The notes under the pieces: model-generated
Told to the model about the DNA's origin: nothing
What the model saw: the letters and a program-made list of their open reading frames with translations, nothing else
The model's database searches: none
In this document: positions 53,375-64,000 of the stretch, piece after piece
How positions within the stretch are numbered: the first letter of the stretch is position 1
Layout of the letters: the number at the start of each line of letters is the position of its first letter
Source of the DNA: Dendrobium chrysotoxum
Lineage: Eukaryota; Streptophyta; Magnoliopsida; Asparagales; Orchidaceae
Direction of reading: 5' to 3'
Assembly: GCA_019925795.1 (NCBI GenBank)
Contig: CM034310.1
Location: forward strand, 11,986,764-12,050,763
DNA length: 64,000 nucleotides
Program-made: the position numbers and the translations under genes

Positions 53375-55194
53375 TATTACAATCCAGGATCCCGAGCACT
53401 TGATTTTGATGATGACAAATAATACTTACTGAATTAATATGATCTTCCTTGAAAATTATAAATGTTTATTCATTTATTTGAGCACTAACATTTTAGGTAA
53501 GATATAAACCATTCAAGACTGCTGGAGACTCAAGGCTGGGTAGAATAGGATATACAAGAACTTATATTTTTGTTTTCTTTAATTTTTTTTAATGTTGAGT
53601 CTGTCACAAAAGCATGTATGTAAAAGGAGTAACCATGCACACACACACAGGGGGAAATTTTTTTTTAAGGAGAAAATTTTTTTTACAAAGCAAATTGTAC
53701 TGTATGATTTTCAATCGTGCTGTATGATATGTCATTAATACTCTGGCTAACGGTTAATTCTCAATGACTAGTTTTATAAACTAATCGTACAGTACGATTG
53801 TCATTATACTGTATGATTTATTTCTATTCAAAAATCCTAGCTGCCAGAATAACTTTGGTAAGATTTTAATTTTGATTTTCTGAACAAATCATACTATACG
53901 ATACCTATCGTACTATACGATCATTTTAAATCTTGCCAAAATTATCTCCCATAATAAGGAAATTAAATTTTGGCTTCTTAATTAATTGCATTTGTACTAT
54001 ATGATAGGCATCGTATTGTACGAATGACAGGGATGATTTTAATCATCCCGTAGATCATACTAGATGAAACTAAGGTTTTTTGTACTATTCATCCCGGACG
54101 ACATTTATATCATCCAGGATGATGACCTGAAAATAAACTATTCATAATATACGAAGGGTACAGTGTAGAACGATGGACAGAGATGAATTTGTTCGTCCCA
54201 GAGATCATTCCATATGAATAGTTGAAAAATAACATGATCGTCCTGTACAATCTTCGGATCGTAATGTACGATGTTTATAAAATTTGTGAATTGTTCGTCT
54301 GCTCTCGTACTGGATGAAGCAGTTTTTGAACTGATCGTACTATATGATGTTATATCGTACTGTACGAATAGCATCATATGAATTGAATTTTTAGGGTTTT
54401 TAGAAGCCTTATTTAAAAGAATTTTTTCTTAGAATTATAGTTGTTGATGTTCTATCTTGCTGCTGTGAGGAGCGAAGATAGAAGAAGGTACTCTTGAGAG
54501 GGAATCTTTTTGAAGAGATCTAGGGTTTGTGAGAGGAAAGAGAAGGTGAGCTTGAGCGTGAGTGAGAAGGTGTGTGAGGGGATCACACGGTTACTCCAAG
54601 CTAGCTAGACGCTTGCTCCTCCTATGGCCTTGGTGAGTCTTGTGAAAGTTCTCTAAGGAGAGAGGCTTCAAGGTCAATATCTTCAAGATACTCTACCTTC
54701 TCTAGGAGGGAGAAAAAGGAGAAGGTCTGTTGCCGTCATCGGGAGGGTGACATAGTGTCTGGTATTCCGCCACACCGGGGAAGGTGAAAGTGAGTCTTAT
54801 AAAGGTTTCTCCTCTTTGCTGTGGGAGAAGAGGGAGAGTCAACATTTAGTAGTGCAATTCTCAGAGTGGAGGACTCCGTGGAGTGGACGTAGGTCAAGTG
54901 ACCGAACCACTATAAAAATTTTTGGTGTACTTTTTCCAATTTTTACCGCACTTTATTTTTCACATATTTATTTATTATTTTAATTGCTTGGTGAAAAATC
55001 TAATTTTGATTTTATATTGTGAGATTTACAATTGTGTCACCAATATCATAATTGTGAATGAATCATTAGCTTTCGCATTCTACTTGTTAAGTTATTATTT
55101 TAAAAATTCAAAAAAATTAGAACTCCTGTTTAAGATTAATTTTTAAAATACAAATTAACCCCCCCCCCCCCCCTTGGCGCATCTCATACTTTCA
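53375..55194 (+). repeat. C2 3' LTR (1820 bp)
   Basis: It starts TATTACAATCCAGGATCC (consensus TGTTGC) and ends CTCATACTTTCA. It carries CACACACACACAGGGGGA (about 53639-53655), the palindrome zone 53695-54375 with perfect ATCGTACAGTACGAT at 53784-53798, GGTCAAGTGACC (54892-54903), TATAAAAA (54911-54918) and a poly-C run (about 55159-55173). Confidence 0.88.
54892..54918 (+). promoter_or_regulatory. C2 3' LTR core promoter element
   Basis: GGTCAAGTGACC (5-bp arms; W-box core TTGACC on the minus strand), then GAACCAC, then TATAAAAA. Being in the 3' LTR, it could drive transcription outward, towards C4. Confidence 0.55.
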
Positions 55195-55481
55195 ACCCTA
55201 ACCCAGTCAACAGTGGACTTGGCCAACTTAACCCATACTGGGTCAAACCAAGTTAACTTGGGCCAGTCCAGTGGCTCCAATCAAAGAAAGCACCTCAACC
55301 TCTCAGCATCACTCTAATGCACGACTCAAACACCCCTAGACTAGCCATGAGTCAATCATTGACTAATTTGACTTGGTCAAACCTCCATGTATAGTCAAAC
55401 CCTACTACACACTCACCACTTGCTTAAACATCAACTCCACTCTCTTAGACTTCTTGAAATCCATCTAAATAGTGACCTTAC
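55195..55481. other. Spacer between C2 and C4, nothing recognised
   Basis: These 287 bp are non-repetitive and C/A-rich, and include GACTTGGCCAAC, GGGTCAAACCAAGTTAAC and GACTTGGTCAAAC words. There is no coding potential and no match to the neighbouring elements. It is one of the few pieces that might be older host sequence. Confidence 0.5.
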
Positions 55482-57275
55482 TAAAAGTACGAGATGCGCC
55501 AAGAGGGGGAGTGAATTGGTATTTTAAAAATTAATCATGAATAGGAGTTCTAATTTTTTTAGATTTTTAAAATAACAACTTAACAAGTAGAATGTGGAGG
55601 CTAATGATTCAGTCACAACTACGATATTGGTGACAAAATTATAAATCTCACAATATAAAATCAAAATCAAATTTTTCACCAAGCAATTAAAATAATAAAT
55701 AAATGCGTGAAAAATAAAGTGCGGTAAAAATAAAAAGAGCACACCATAAATTTTTATAGTGGTTCGGTCACTTGACCTACGTCCACTCCCCAGAGTCCTC
55801 CACTCCGAGAATTACACTACTAAAACTTGACTCTCCTTCTGCTCCCACAGCAAGGCGCAGAACCCTTTACAAGACTCACTTTCACCTTCCACAGTGTGGC
55901 GGAATACCAGACTCTATGTTACCCTCCCGGTGATGACAACGGACCTTCTCCTTTTTCTCCCTCCTGGAGAAGGCAGAGTACCTTGAAGATGTTGACCTTA
56001 AAGACTCTCTCCCTAGAGAACTTTCACAAGACTCACCAAGGCCACAGGAGGAGCAAGCGTGCAGCTAGTTTGGAACAACCGTCTGATCCCCTCACACTCC
56101 TTCTTCCTCACGTTCAAGCTCGCCTTCCCCTTCCTCTCACAAACCCTGGATCTCTTCAAAAAGCTTCCCTCTCAAGAGTACCTTCTTCTATCTTCGCTCC
56201 CCACAGCTATAAGATAGAACATCAATAACAATAACTCTAAGAAAATGTTTCTTTTAAATCAGGCTTCTAAAAACCTTAAAAAATTCAAATCATATGATGC
56301 TGTTCATATAATACGATATAATATTGTACAGTATGATTAGGTAAAAATCATCTTCATCCAGTACGTGAGCAGATGAATAGTTCACAAATTTTACAAATAT
56401 TTTACAGCACAATCCGTAGATCATACAGGATGATCATGTTATTTTCAACTGTTCGTACGGGATGATCTCTGGGATGAACAAATTTATCTCTGTCCATCGT
56501 CCCGCACTTTACTCTTCATACAATATGAATAGTTTATTTTCAGGTTATCATCCAGTATGTTATAAATATCATCTAGGATGAATAGTACAAAAAACTTTGG
56601 TTTCGTCTGGTACGATCTATGGGATAATTGATATCATCTCTATCGTTCGTATAGTATGATTCACATCGTATAATATGAATGCAATTAATTAAGAAACCAA
56701 GATTTAATTGCATGATCACAGTAGATAATTTTTGCAAGATTTCAAATTATTATATAGTATGATCGATATCGTACAGTACGATTATTTCAGAAGATCAAAA
56801 TTAGAATCTTACCAAAGTTATTCTGGAGACTAGGGTTTTTGAATAGAAACAAATCGTACAGTACAATGACAATCGTACAGTATGATTAGTTCACAAAACT
56901 AATCATTCAGAATTAGTCGTTTAGGCTGAGTTTAATGATAGATCGTATAGTACGATTAAAAATCGTACAATACGATCTGCTTTTAAAAATATTTTCCCTT
57001 AAAAAAAACTCTCCCACTGTGTGTGTGTGTGTTTATATGGTCACCCCATTTATATAAACCCTTTTGTGGCCGACTCAATAAAAATAAAAAATAAAGAAAG
57101 TACAAATTTGTTTACATCTTATTCTACCCAGTCTTGAGCGGTGTGTATCTTACCTGAAATGTTAGTGCTCACAGAAAAAAATAAATATTTATAATTTTCA
57201 AGGAAGAACATATTAATTCAGTCAGTATTATTTGTCATCATCAAAATTAAGTGCTTGGGATCCTGGATTGCAACA
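55482..57275 (-). repeat. C4 3' LTR (1794 bp)
   Basis: On the minus strand it starts TGTTGCAATCCAGGATCC at 57275 (a perfect consensus start) and ends GTACTTTTA at 55482. It contains CACACACACACACAGTGGGAG (about 57030-57010), palindromes 56985-56290, TATAAAAA (55758-55751) with GGTCAAGTGACC (55777-55766), and a G-run near 55506-55510. It is the mirror image of the C2 3' LTR. Confidence 0.88.
56290..56985. repeat. Palindrome cluster in C4 LTR
   Basis: Both arm types occur: ATCGTACAGTACGAT-like (56770-56785, 56860-56885, 56940-56980) and ATCATACAGGATGAT (about 56418). Exact 7-bp-arm copies are mixed with degenerate ones. Confidence 0.8.
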
Positions 57276-57280
57276 ATGTT

Positions 57281-57496
57281 CCCCTTTTTGATGGTGTCAA
57301 ATAATATTATCTGATACCCACAATAGATGTTATTTCTTCCTTAGCTCCCCCTCACTATATGATAGATTTTAAAAGATAAGAGGATTTAAAAAAAATTTAA
57401 TTTTAATTATAAGAGAATGAGATTAACATAACATAATAAGAATGACAAATAACATTAATTTTAAGAACATAACATCACAGAACTTCTCCCCCTTTT
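57281..57496 (-). promoter_or_regulatory. C4 triple polypurine tract
   Basis: On the minus strand the tracts are AAAAGGGGGAGAAG (57496-57483), GAGGGGGAG (57357-57349) and AAAAAGGGG (57289-57281). The last lies next to the LTR start. Order and neighbours match C2. Confidence 0.8.
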
Positions 57497-57617
57497 GACA
57501 GCAGCAAAAAGAGAAGAACACTCAAACTAGTAAAAATAAGAAAAATAATAAAATAACCAATACAAGAAAAGGATAGTATGAAAGAAGGAACTACAAAGCA
57601 AACACAAACATAAACAA

Positions 57618-58727
57618 CTAATAGTCAGGATCCTAATCAGGTGGTGGTGGTGGTGGTGGCTGAATGTGTAGATTGAGGGACGCAAAATTTTACTCGATTA
57701 CGGTGAATCGTGTGTCAAACCATTGCATATCCTCTTCATGTTGGCAGTGTTGTTGGTCAATATGTTGATCCAGTCGAGTTTCTAGATGATCAAGCCGTTG
57801 AAGCACTTCGTTCTGAGGGTAGGCAGGGTAGGCATGTCCAAGTGGTGGAATGGGAGGTGGTGGAGGTCCTCCCAGTGGAGTAGCTTCCTCTTCTTTATCA
57901 AAGTCAGGATCAGCGTGTGCATGCCCCTGATGGAAAAGAATGTGGAAGGAAGCATCCGTGTAGAAAATAGGTAGATTATCTGGAGGGAGAGGATAGTGGA
58001 GTTGATATTTGGCGTCTAGGATGTAGCGTATGATATGTCCTAAGGCAATATTTTGCTTTCTTCGGGCACTGGGATATCGAAGAGCAGACAAGTTATGAAT
58101 ATAGTCTAAGATCATTTGAGCTTCATCAAATTTGGTGGCTGACATAATTAGATAGGTGACTACAGATAGCAACGGGGTAATGTGTATGCGATCCCCAGCT
58201 TTGGGTATAATAGATGTTCGAAGAACATGCTGGATAACATGGCCATTCTGATTGAGACTTTGGATAAGTGAGAGGTGTTGATTAGTGGGTATATTCCTAA
58301 GGAGCATGTTGACGGAGGTCCAGTCAAAGCCAATTGTGAGTAGAGATTGGGGACGAGGTCCTTCAATGGAGAGGCTAATGTGTTCAGCTATGTCGTCTTT
58401 AGTGATAACGACATTGCATTTGCATACAAATGAAGTCAATATTGTGCATTCCAAGTTTATTCTAAGATTTGTGAGAAATTCGAAAAGGAGTTCATAATTG
58501 AAAGGAAAAGCTAGTGTAAGAAGGAATTGGAGAGTCGTAGATGCAAAGAGATTCATAACCTCGAAGTTGAGAGCAGCTTGATTAAGCATGCGGAAAGGAG
58601 TGATCTTTGCCTCTTTAAATTTGTTATAAGCTTTTTCATCTGTGGCAGAGAGAAAGCGATCATCGAACCGCTAAGAGGAGGAAGAGCTCCCCTCGATCAG
58701 TAGTCCTCGCTTGCTTCCACCAGCCAT
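57618..58727 (-). CDS. C4 env-position ORF (third-ORF protein), nearly intact
   Basis: The ATG at 58727 gives MAGGSKRGLLIEGSSSSS, then a TAG at codon 19. An internal Met at 58589 starts 299 open codons to 57690, and the ancestral frame continues to a TAG at 57618 (about 370 codons). Domains: an N-terminal helical part (ALNFEVMNLFASTTLQFLLT), TSFVCKCNVVITKDDIAEHI, LRTSIIPKAGDRIHITPLLS, RKQNIALGHIIRYILDAKYQ, an acidic patch, a polyproline linker (GGPPPPPIPPLG), a short coiled coil (LQRLDHLETRLDQHIDQQ), a second proline run and DPDY. It has no signal peptide or anchor. The central part resembles the 'putative plant transposon protein' family by pattern (inference). Function unknown; it is the best candidate here for a still-translatable product. 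Confidence 0.7.
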
Positions 58728-58814
58728 AAAGCAGAAAATGTTTGAAGGAATTAAAGATTTGGAAGAGGTGCGAATGAAATAAACAAAGGAATCCCTCCAA
58801 ATTATAGAATTTCA

Positions 58815-59285
58815 GAGGTATCGTACAGTACGATATAGGTACGTACAGTACGATATGGTGATTTATTTCATCTCGATGACTTATCAAAAAATGGAGTCAA
58901 ATCATACAGTACAATCAGAATCATACTAGATGATTGAAAGAGAGCAGTCATTCATCCCATGGAGTCATTGGTACAACCTTTGACAAAAAAAGATCATACC
59001 GTATGAACTGGTGTTCGTACAGTACAAATAGCAATAAGTTTCATACCGATCGAGTTTAAATTCATCCCAATCCAAATTGACATGTGGATCGTACAGTACG
59101 AGTGGTGGATCGTACAGTACGATAATCAATAATGTGGATCGTACAGTATAATGGACGGTTTGTACAGTATGATGGATATAATATTAGATATTTCTGAACC
59201 GTTGTTGGAATTGAAGGCTATGATTTGTGTAATAGTAAGTATCGTACAGTACAATAGCAAATTATGCAGTATGATATGCACAGAA
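58815..59285. repeat. Palindrome cluster between pol and the extra ORF (C4)
   Basis: Perfect ATCGTACAGTACGAT occurs at 58820-58834, with close relatives at about 58840-58854, 59089-59103 and 59108-59122 and several degenerate ones. It mirrors the spacer of C2. Confidence 0.85.
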
Positions 59286-59349
59286 ATCCATGGTTTGGGT
59301 ATCAGCAAGATGAGTGTGAGAAGATCAGGAAACCTTTTTTTTTTATAAA

Positions 59350-59900
59350 TTAAGCATGAAGGTCTATGACACCTAACTTTGTTCTCAATGTACTAAAGGT
59401 ATTATAAGCTAGTGGTTTTATGAAAATGTCAGCCAATTGATCTCCAGTAGCAATATGGTGCAGTTCAATATCTCCTTTGGCTATATGATCTCTTATGAAG
59501 TGATGTCTAATGTCTATATGCTTTGTTCGTGAGTGCTAAATTGGATTTTTAGATATATAAATTACACTAGTATTATCGCACATTATTGAAATGGTTCCTA
59601 TAGGTAGTCCATAATCTAAAAGCTATTGTTTTAACCATAGAACATGAGTAACACAGCTTCCTACCGTTATATATTCTGCTTCAGCTGTTTAGAGGGCTAC
59701 CGAATTTTATTTTCTACAGGACCATAAAACTAAGAATTGTCCAAAGAATTGACAGGTACCATAGGTACTTTTTCTATCTACCCTACATCCTATAAAATCT
59801 GAATCTGAGTACCCTAAGATTTAAAAAGTAGTGTTGTATCTAGGATATCAAATTCCTAAGTTTAGGTGCCTAGTAGATATCTAAGAATTCTTTTGATAAC
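59350..59900 (-). pseudogene. C4 RNase H and pol end
   Basis: On the minus strand the end is TKLGVIDLHA with the stop at 59352-59350. Upstream blocks match GDIELHHIATGDQLADIF, HSRTKHIDIRHHFIRDHIAK, DNTSVIYISKNPI, ETAEAEYITVGSCVTHVLWL (Glu) and GYSDSDFIGCRVDRKSTYGT (Asp). There is a stop in 'STAEAEY' context near 59690 and a few frame shifts. It is a normal copia RNase H in degraded form. Confidence 0.8.
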
Positions 59901-60985
59901 AGTCATGTGAGATTCTTTTGGGTTAGCTTAAAATTGAGCGTAGAGACATATACTAAACATTATATTCCGTCTACTGGTAGTTAAGTAGAGAAGTGATCCA
60001 ATTATTCCCCTGTACTTTTTCTGGTCTACTAACTTTCCATTTGAATCTTTATCTAATTGAATGTTATAACTCATAGGAGTATTCATGGCCTTAGCATTGT
60101 CTATTTCATACTTTTTAGAATATCCTTGATCTACTTAGATTGGCTAAGGAATGTTCCACCTTCCATCTGTCTTACACTAAAACCAAGAAAGTAATTAAGT
60201 TCTCCCATCATACTCATTTCAAACTCGTCACTCATTATTTTGAAAATTCATCACATAAGGTTTTCGTTGAAGATCCAGATAAGATATCATCTATATAAAT
60301 CTGAATAATGAGTATCTCATCTTCTACCCTTTTTAAAAAGAGGGTGGTGTCCACACTACCCTTAACAAAGCCTCTATTTAGTAGAAATGTACTAAGTCCT
60401 TCATACCAGGCTCTTGGTGCTTGCTTTAATCCATGTAGTGCCTTTTTAACTTAAACATATGATTTGGAAATTGTGAGTTTTCAAATCTGGGGAGTTATTC
60501 AACATAAACATCTTCTTTGATTATCCCATTTATGAAAGTACTCTTAACATCCATTTGATATAATTTGAAACCCTTAAAGCAAGCAAAAGCTAAGAGTACT
60601 CTTATGGCTTTTAGTCTAGCTACAGGTGTAAAGGTTTCCTCAAAATCTATTCCCTCAATTTGAGTATATCCCTTATCCACTAATCTAGCCTAATTTCTCA
60701 CTACTATTCCATAGTCATTCATCTTATTTTTAAAGACCCACTTAGTTCCAACCACACTTTATTCTTTAGGTATCTTAACTAATTCCTACACATCATTCCT
60801 AAAAAATTGGTTTAGCTCTTCTTGCATTGCTAGGATCTAGAATTCATCTCCTAATGCTTGATCTATGTTGGTGGGTTCAGTCATGGAGATAAATGCAGAA
60901 TGATTGACTTCTTTCCTAAGTTCATACCTAGTTTTTACACCTTCTGATGGGTCTCCTAAGATCAATTCTTTAGGATGACTAGAAT
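59901..60985 (-). pseudogene. C4 reverse transcriptase (YIDD intact)
   Basis: Read on the minus strand, blocks are RLKAIRVLLAFACFKGFKLY, QMDVKSTFINGIIKEDVYVE (open piece 60680-60495, first Asp), VDTTLFLKRVEDEILIIQIY with IDDIL (other two Asp), MMGELNYFLGFSVRQMEGGT, NTPMSYNIQLDKDSNGKLVD and YRGIIGSLLYLTTSRRNIMF. The linker TEPTNIDQALGDEF near 60880-60840 precedes it. All catalytic acids are present, but stops occur (for example near 60690 and 60450). Confidence 0.82.
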
Positions 60986-61013
60986 AATATTTCCAATCTC
61001 TAGGCAAATGCTC

Positions 61014-62100
61014 CTAAGGTTCTGCTCTATTCTCTTTGGCAATGGTTTCTACGCCCTGAATGATCTCAACTTCTTCTTCTTCATGATTAGGTTCAGAGAT
61101 CTTATCTAATTCATCAAATACTACATGGGTAGACTCTTCTACTATAAGGGTCCTTTTATTAAAGATTCTATAGGCTTTAGCTACATATGAATAGCATAAG
61201 AAGACGCCTTCATCAGATTTAGGATCAAATTTTCCTAAGAGTGACTTACCATTAATTAAGATAAAGCATTTGCATCCAAAAATATATAAGTGAGAAAGAT
61301 TTGGTGTCCTACCCTTAAGTAATTCATAGGGTGTCTTACTAAGTTTGGATCTAACATTCATCCTATTTAGAACATAACAAGCAGTATTCACTACTTCTGC
61401 CCAAAAATATCTAAGAAGATTGTATTCAGCTAGCATTGCCCTAGCAGCTTCAACTAAAGTTCTATTCTATCTTTCAGCTATTCCATTTTACTGAGGAGTT
61501 CTAGGGGCAGAGAAATTATGTTCTATTTCTATCTCTTAACAAAATAATTTAAACTTATCATTCTCAAATTCTCCATCGTGATCACTATAGATTGTTGACA
61601 TTTCACATCCTAATTTCCTTTGAATCTAAGTGGAGAAAATTCTAAACTCTTAAAATGACTCGCTCTTTTATACTAAAAATTTTACTCAAGTAAACCTAGA
61701 GTAATCATCCACTATTATAAATTCATAAGATTTCCCTCCTTGGCTAGCTGTACTAACGGGTCCAAATAGGTCCATATGTAGAATTTCTAGTGGCCTAGTG
61801 GTGTTGATATCCTTGATTGAATGAAATGATGATTTCACTTATTTTCCTAATTGGCAGGAATCGTATAGATGGTCCTTAGTGAAGTCTAACTTAGGTATGC
61901 CTCTAACTAGATTTTTCTGAGTGATATTCCTAAGTATTTTCATGCTAGCATGGCATAGTCTCCTATGCCATAGCCAAGAGTCATCAACTATTTTTTTTAA
62001 ATATAAAGGGTTTGAGTTTTCAATGCAGTTTAAATCTAACATGTAGACATTATTTATATATTTTCCTTCTAGCATAAGTTTATCATTTAGGCTAATCATG
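61014..62100 (-). pseudogene. C4 integrase
   Basis: The open piece 62099-61839 holds the HHCC part (DSWLWHRRLCHASMKILRNI, DHLYDSCQLGK). The core has ILHMDLFGPVSTASQGGKSY (Asp), YSDHDGEFEND (Asp) near 61575, and PQ-NGIAER-NRTLVEA (Glu) with two stops near 61470-61490. The open piece 61436-61014 has YFWAEVVNTACYVLNRMNVR, KLSKTPYELLKGRTPNLSHL and KFDPKSDEGVFL, and runs into a Glu-rich tail. It is the closest of the copies to a complete integrase. Confidence 0.83.
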
Positions 62101-62370
62101 CATTTGTTAGAAAGAAATATTATGTTAAAATCCTTATCACATAGTTAACTAATACTTAACAAATTATGCTTTAAACCATCAAATAAAAGAACATTTTCAA
62201 TTACCAAATTTTTAGAATTTCCTATGATACATGAGTCCACCACTTTCCTGGTGGTGTTGTCTCCCAAATTCACCTTGCCTCCTGACCTGGCCTCCAGTGT
62301 CACGAACTGCTTCATGTCTCCAGTCATGTGTCTCGAGCAGCCACTGTCAAGGTATCACATGCTCTCACTA
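62101..62370 (-). pseudogene. C4 aspartic protease region
   Basis: On the minus strand near 62350-62320 the reading YLDSGCSRHMTGDMKQF has an intact DSG triad; the Trp before it is a stop (TGA). 62327-62145 is open (LEARSGGKVNLGDNTTRKVV, ENVLLFDGLKHNLLSIS), followed by a stop and then the NKCMISLNDKLMLEGKY block. It has the same layout as C2 and C5. Confidence 0.78.
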
Positions 62371-64000
62371 GGTCTTTTGTGAGAGCATCCCTACAATGTC
62401 AATCAAAGGTTAGTTTTGGGAACCCAAGTGAGTTTGGGTTCCACCTTATGCTTGTATGAATGAGATGTATGTATGTTATGCTGTGATGAATGCAGCTTAG
62501 GTCTCTACACTAGATGTATCCTATGGTGAATTATGAAAGTGCGGGCTATGTGACCTAGCATGCCACAAGAGTAACACCTAACACTTGGAAATGTGTTCAC
62601 TAATCTATGTGGGTGATATTGCCTCTTCCTAGGTCTAGATGATACATATTGTGATGATTTTGAATGAGAATTTTCAAGTAATGGAGGTTTATAAAATTGA
62701 GCAAATGTAAGATGTGTTTCATTAATTTCAAATGCATTAACTTTTTCACTTAGAAATTTATTTTTTTTCAAGACTTGTAATTTCAAATTTTAATGCATGC
62801 TCATTGCTATCTAGTTGACATGCAAGTTCTTCTAATTTCTTAAATGCATTTTCTAGTTCAACATGTGATGATTTGAAGGAATCGTGTGTAGTGGTAAATT
62901 TAATATACTTCTTGTTTAAAGCATCAAATTCATCAAGCATGGACATGTGATCTCTATTCAAGTCAAAAAATTCTTTAACTACAGTAGCATGCTCTTTTTG
63001 TAAAGTACTAAAATCAGTATTAAGACTAGCATGCATTTTCTTCAACTTTCTATACGAGTCATGAATCTTTTCAAAAATAATTAACAGTTCATCATAAGAA
63101 AGTTAACATACCTCATCTTGATATGATTGATCAAGGTTATCGTTAGTTATAAGACATAAATTCGTTACCTCCTCCTCTGCTTCTTCTTCTAATGATTTTG
63201 AAGTAGAGTCGGCCTAAAAAGTTTTTTGTGTCTTAAATTTTCCCTTCTTAAATTTTAACCTTTCCTCGCCCTTCTCCTTGGTTTGATGAGTCTTAACATT
63301 GGGGCAATCAACTAGGAGATGACCTGATTTTCTGCACTCAAAGTAAATTATATCATATGCAACTTTAGTATTCTTTAAGCTTTTACCTTTGTTTTAATTG
63401 CTTTGATGACGTCGTTGCTTTCTTTTCAGAAAATTCTTGAACTAACGAGTCATCAAGGCTATGTCATCATCTTCCTCTGCTACAGAACTGTCACTTTCAG
63501 AATTGTTCGCTTTTAGAGCCACAGTTCATACCTTCTTCTTTTCACCTGCATCACTTTGTTTTTGACTCACTCCTTGCTCGTAGGCAATGAGCGACCCAAG
63601 CAAATTTTTAATTAAATAAATATTTAAATCTTTGGACTCAGTTATTGCAGTAATGTTTGCATCATAAGAGCTAGGTAAATATCTCAATATTTTGTTAACT
63701 TTTTTAGAATTTGATAACTCTCTTCCTAAAGCATGCAAGGATGTCACTATCTGGGTGAACCTAATGTATATTTCAGATACAATCTCACTAAGTTTCATGC
63801 AAAAAGGTTTGTAATCATGTAGAAGTATATTTAGCATAGACTGTTTAACCTCATTGGTTTCTTTGTACGTGATACATAATCTATCCCAAATCTCCTTACC
63901 AGTACTACAAGTAGATACTCGCATATAATCTTCTGATTTCAATGCGCAAAAGAAATAATTCAAGCACTTAGCATTTAATTGTGTAAATTCTCTATCCTCA
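62371..64000 (-). pseudogene. C4 gag (N-terminus outside window)
   Basis: Open pieces on the minus strand: 63963-63526 (CALKSEDYMRVSTCSTGKEI, LPSSYDANITAITESKDLNI, SLIAYEQGVSQKQSDAGEKK), then knuckle 1 at about 63355-63305 (IIYFECRKSGHLLVDCP; first Cys is Tyr), the coiled coil 63045-62758 (MKKMHASLNTDFSTLQKEHA), and 62786-62505 with knuckle 2 (VRCYSCGMLGHIARTF). Knuckle 2 lacks the final Cys, as in C2 and C5. Frameshifts separate the pieces. It forms the particle core. Confidence 0.83.

Larger units (their letters stand above)
45893..55194 (+). mobile_element. C2: sirevirus-type Ty1/copia element with env-position ORF
   Basis: It has a 5' LTR reduced to its last 412 bp, primer site, gag, protease, integrase, RT, RNase H, palindrome spacer, the extra ORF, three polypurine tracts, and a full 3' LTR. 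The missing U3 of the 5' LTR abuts the G2 LTR, so no target duplication can be tested. Pol stays close to C4 and C5. RT YVDD is YVDN and stops are present throughout. Confidence 0.88.
55482..64000 (-). mobile_element. C4: sirevirus-type Ty1/copia element with env-position ORF (runs off right edge)
   Basis: On the minus strand, from the right edge: gag (start outside the window), zinc knuckles and coiled coil, protease, integrase, RT, RNase H, palindrome spacer, extra ORF, three polypurine tracts, 3' LTR. RT keeps YIDD, the integrase Asp and Glu residues remain, and the extra ORF has one early stop. It is therefore the best preserved member of the subfamily shared with C2 and C5. The 5' LTR and primer site lie beyond base 64000. 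Confidence 0.88.

Noticed and set aside
55194..55206. Telomere-like CCCTAACCC
   Set aside because: A single unit right after the LTR end, with no tandem continuation.
55827..56228. 133-codon open frame on the plus strand
   Set aside because: It is antisense to the C4 LTR and is not conserved in the other LTR copies.

Overview
The window is a block of nested plant LTR retrotransposons; I found no ordinary host gene, tRNA or rRNA. Two lineages make up almost all of it. One is Ty3/gypsy of the Tat/Ogre type, shown by a gag 'FNGTGNPKQH' core, a second archaeal-type RNase H, an Arg-tRNA-like primer site, and repeats between pol and the 3' LTR. The other is Ty1/copia of the Sirevirus (SIRE/Maximus) type, shown by a long gag with a coiled coil between two zinc knuckles, an iMet primer site, repeated polypurine tracts, palindrome-packed LTRs, and an extra ORF in the env position. 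The low GC content, the stop codons and the nesting suggest old pericentromeric or intergenic heterochromatin of a large-genome flowering plant. A monocot is possible, but the sequence does not settle this.

Layout: 1-8445 is the 3' end of gypsy element G1 (integrase, 3' UTR with covarying stem-loops, very long LTR). 8446-14086 is a 3'-truncated minus-strand sirevirus C5. 14087-15644 is an unidentified T-rich segment, possibly a LINE tail. 15645-19863 is the 3' half of sirevirus C3 (RNase H remnant, env-position ORF, LTR). 19864-45892 is gypsy element G2, broken up by three later insertions: complete sirevirus C1 (23687-33811, 5-bp target duplication GAATG), an LTR-like block (34772-39472) and a non-autonomous hAT-like element (39481-40361, 8-bp duplication). 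45893-55194 is plus-strand sirevirus C2 with a cut-down 5' LTR. 55195-55481 is a short spacer. 55482-64000 is minus-strand sirevirus C4, which runs off the right edge.

Every gag-pol copy carries stops or frameshifts, so none looks autonomous now. The best preserved protein is the env-position ORF of C4 (about 370 codons between ancestral start and stop, open for 299 codons). Related ORFs sit at the same place in C2 and C3 but not in C1. This ORF, its palindrome-rich pol-to-ORF spacer, and the matching palindromes in the LTRs form the most unusual system here. C2 and C4 face each other with their 3' LTRs 287 bp apart and together form a very large inverted repeat.

In the entries below, domain boundaries inside degraded coding regions are approximate (tens of bases). 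LTR ends, primer sites, polypurine tracts and target duplications were read base by base.
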